A program made the position numbers and the translations under genes. Under the pieces are notes generated by a model. That model did no database searches, was not told where the DNA came from, and worked only from the letters and a program-made list of their open reading frames with translations. A DNA stretch of 15,743 nt, taken from NCBI GenBank assembly GCA_964616985.1, contig CAZTVF010000119.1, positions 1 to 15,743 on the forward strand, written 5' to 3'. Position 1 is the stretch's first letter; each line of letters begins with the position of its first letter. Origin of the DNA: CAZTVF01 sp964616985 (GTDB taxonomy: Bacteria > Planctomycetota > Phycisphaerae > SM23-33). Positions 14,341-15,743 of this stretch are shown here, in pieces.

Positions 14341-15743
14341 CTATAGATCATGTCCGCAGTAGGACAGGTTGAAGCTCTTATTGCACAGCGGGAAGTCCGA
14401 GATCTGCTGCCCGCGGAGCGCGTACGCCAGGCCGAACCAGTTGTGGAACGATGGGTCGACCACCTTGTAGCGTTCGAAACTGCCCTTGGCGTCGGTGAGG
14501 GCGACGTGGCAGATCTCGCCGCGCCAGCCTTCGGTCATCGACACCACCATCTGCCCGGCGGCCAGGCGGCATTTGCCGCCGGTCACCGCGCCCGACGGCA
14601 GCGATTCGAGCTGTTCGCGGATGAACGCCAGCGACCGATGGATCTCCAGCCAGCGGACGTACGCGCGGGCGAAGACGTCGCCCGTGTGCCAGGTGGAGGC
14701 CGGGATATTTGCGAAACGATAGATGCCGAACGGCAGATCGCTGCGGACGTCGATCTCCGCGCCGCACGCCCGGGCCGCGGGGCCCACCAGGCCCATCTCG
14801 CGACAAGCGTCGAGGGAGATCGCGCCGGTGTCCTCGAAACGGGCCGTTACCGAGGGCGTCTCCCACAGCAGGTTCACGGCCGAGTGCAGGTCCTTGCCGA
14901 TCTCCTCCAGCCTCGCCAGCAGGTGTGCGACGACCTTGTCGTCGATGTCCATCGCCACGCCGCCCGGCCGCACGAGTCCGCGGCCGAAACGGTTTCCGCA
15001 GATCCACGCGGTGGCATTGAGGACGTCGCCGCGGATGCGCCCGCAGTAGCTTGCGGTGGGCAGGAAGCCTACGTCGCCGGCCAAGGCGCCCAGGTCGCCG
15101 GCGTGATTGGCGATCCGCTCCAGTTCGAGCGCCACGCCTCGCAGGGCCATCGCCCGCGGCGAGGCCTGAACATCGGCCAGCGCCTCCACCGCCTGGCAGT
15201 AGGCCGAGGCGTGGCCGATCGTTGTGTCGCCAGCGATGGTTTCGATGTAGTGCAGCGTCCGCTTGTCGGGCCCGCCGACGAGGCGGGGTTCAATGCCGCG
15301 GTGCTGGTACCCCAGCAGGATCTCGAGGTGGTGCACGATCTCGCCGTGGCACTGGAAGCGGAAGTGACCGGGCTCGATCACGCCCGCATGCACCGGGCCC
15401 ACGGCCACCTCGTGCACCTCGGAGCCCTCGACGCGGAAGAAGCCCGCCATGCCGGGGGCGGCGTTATCGCCGATGACGCAGGGCTTGATCTCGCGCCCGC
15501 CCAGGCGGCCCCAGGCGTCGTGCCCGCGACGGTAGGAGGCATGAAAGCGGATGGGCTTGAGCTGCGGATGCCCCAGCGGCCGCACGCCCCACTGCTCGGC
15601 GATCTCGCGCTCGAACCAGTGCGCCTGCAGGCAATCGGGGGTGAGGGAGGGGAACTCATCGCCCACATCCGCGGCCAGGGCGCTCAGTGTGCCGGCGCGG
15701 TCGTTGGCGAGCACGGCGTACAGCCGCACGTTCTCGCCGGAGG
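14341..15743 (-). CDS. Large subunit (NuoC-NuoD, HycE-like) of an Ehr-type complex without Ni-Fe ligands, 5' end outside window
   Basis: The frame is open to the window edge, so the codon at 15729 (GTG) is internal. About 467 residues are visible; numbers below count from 15729. The start is a NuoC-like domain (FPSLTP, HWFEREIAEQWG, PLGHPQLKPIRFH, 27-63). Then comes the NuoD/hydrogenase domain (VGPVHAGVIEPGHFRF, GYQHRGIE). Where Ni-Fe hydrogenases have ERICGICSxxH, this protein has ETIAGDTTIGH (163-173): the two cysteines are Ala166 and Thr169. The C-terminal DPCxxC motif is also missing; the chain ends DFPLCNKSFNLSYCGHDL. It therefore cannot hold a normal Ni-Fe centre. This matches what is known of energy-converting hydrogenase-related (Ehr) complexes, which share subunits with group-4 hydrogenases and complex I. 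Membrane pump subunits are expected beyond the right edge. Confidence 0.88.
   Translation of the reverse strand, partial: SGENVRLYAVLANDRAGTLSALAADVGDEFPSLTPDCLQAHWFEREIAEQWGVRPLGHPQLKPIRFHASYRRGHDAWGRLGGREIKPCVIGDNAAPGMAGFFRVEGSEVHEVAVGPVHAGVIEPGHFRFQCHGEIVHHLEILLGYQHRGIEPRLVGGPDKRTLHYIETIAGDTTIGHASAYCQAVEALADVQASPRAMALRGVALELERIANHAGDLGALAGDVGFLPTASYCGRIRGDVLNATAWICGNRFGRGLVRPGGVAMDIDDKVVAHLLARLEEIGKDLHSAVNLLWETPSVTARFEDTGAISLDACREMGLVGPAARACGAEIDVRSDLPFGIYRFANIPASTWHTGDVFARAYVRWLEIHRSLAFIREQLESLPSGAVTGGKCRLAAGQMVVSMTEGWRGEICHVALTDAKGSFERYKVVDPSFHNWFGLAYALRGQQISDFPLCNKSFNLSYCGHDL

Overview
This is a GC-rich bacterial stretch with short intergenic gaps. The best guess at origin is an uncultured Planctomycetota bacterium, perhaps Phycisphaerae-like. 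The reasons are the elongation factor G, which resembles the spirochaete/planctomycete/deltaproteobacterial 'spd' and mitochondrial EFG1 type, an orphan anchored protein in front of aroB, and the mix of glycan enzymes with a hydrogenase-like complex. The taxonomic call is an inference, because no rRNA or other decisive marker is present.

Left half, + strand (1-8646). The window opens inside an EF-G gene (fusA, 3' part), closed by a good intrinsic terminator. A near-consensus sigma70 promoter follows, placed so that the transcript should start almost on the ATG (probably leaderless) of a signal-peptide and single-TM protein of unknown function. That gene overlaps aroB (3-dehydroquinate synthase) by one base. 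Next come an orphan lipoprotein of clearly lower GC, then pyrD (class 1B dihydroorotate dehydrogenase). After a 214-base gap there is an alpha-glucan pair: a GT-B glycosyltransferase of the glycogen-synthase-like type with a Thr-rich insert, and a GH57 alpha-amylase-type enzyme with both catalytic residues. A strong intrinsic terminator ends this unit.

Middle, - strand (13206-8673). Three tightly coupled cytosolic genes are transcribed GH42 beta-galactosidase, then an M14 metallocarboxypeptidase of the cytosolic-carboxypeptidase (CCP, M14D) type, then an FAD-dependent oxidoreductase of the PF12831 type. The gaps are 2 bases and a 4-base ATGA overlap. The combination is unusual and has no obvious textbook pathway.

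Right end, - strand (15743-13356). Two soluble-arm subunits of a group-4 hydrogenase/complex I-like membrane complex: a NuoC-NuoD (HycE-like) large subunit that runs off the window, and a ferredoxin plus NuoB-like (HycF-HycG-like) fusion. The large subunit has lost the cysteines that hold the Ni-Fe site, so this is more likely an energy-converting hydrogenase-related (Ehr-type) complex than a hydrogenase. A 226-base spacer rich in CGAAA/TTTCG repeats separates the two genes.

No rRNA, tRNA, CRISPR array, transposase or phage gene was found. The most promising items are the cysteine-less hydrogenase-like complex, the GH42/CCP-like/FAD operon, and the leaderless promoter.
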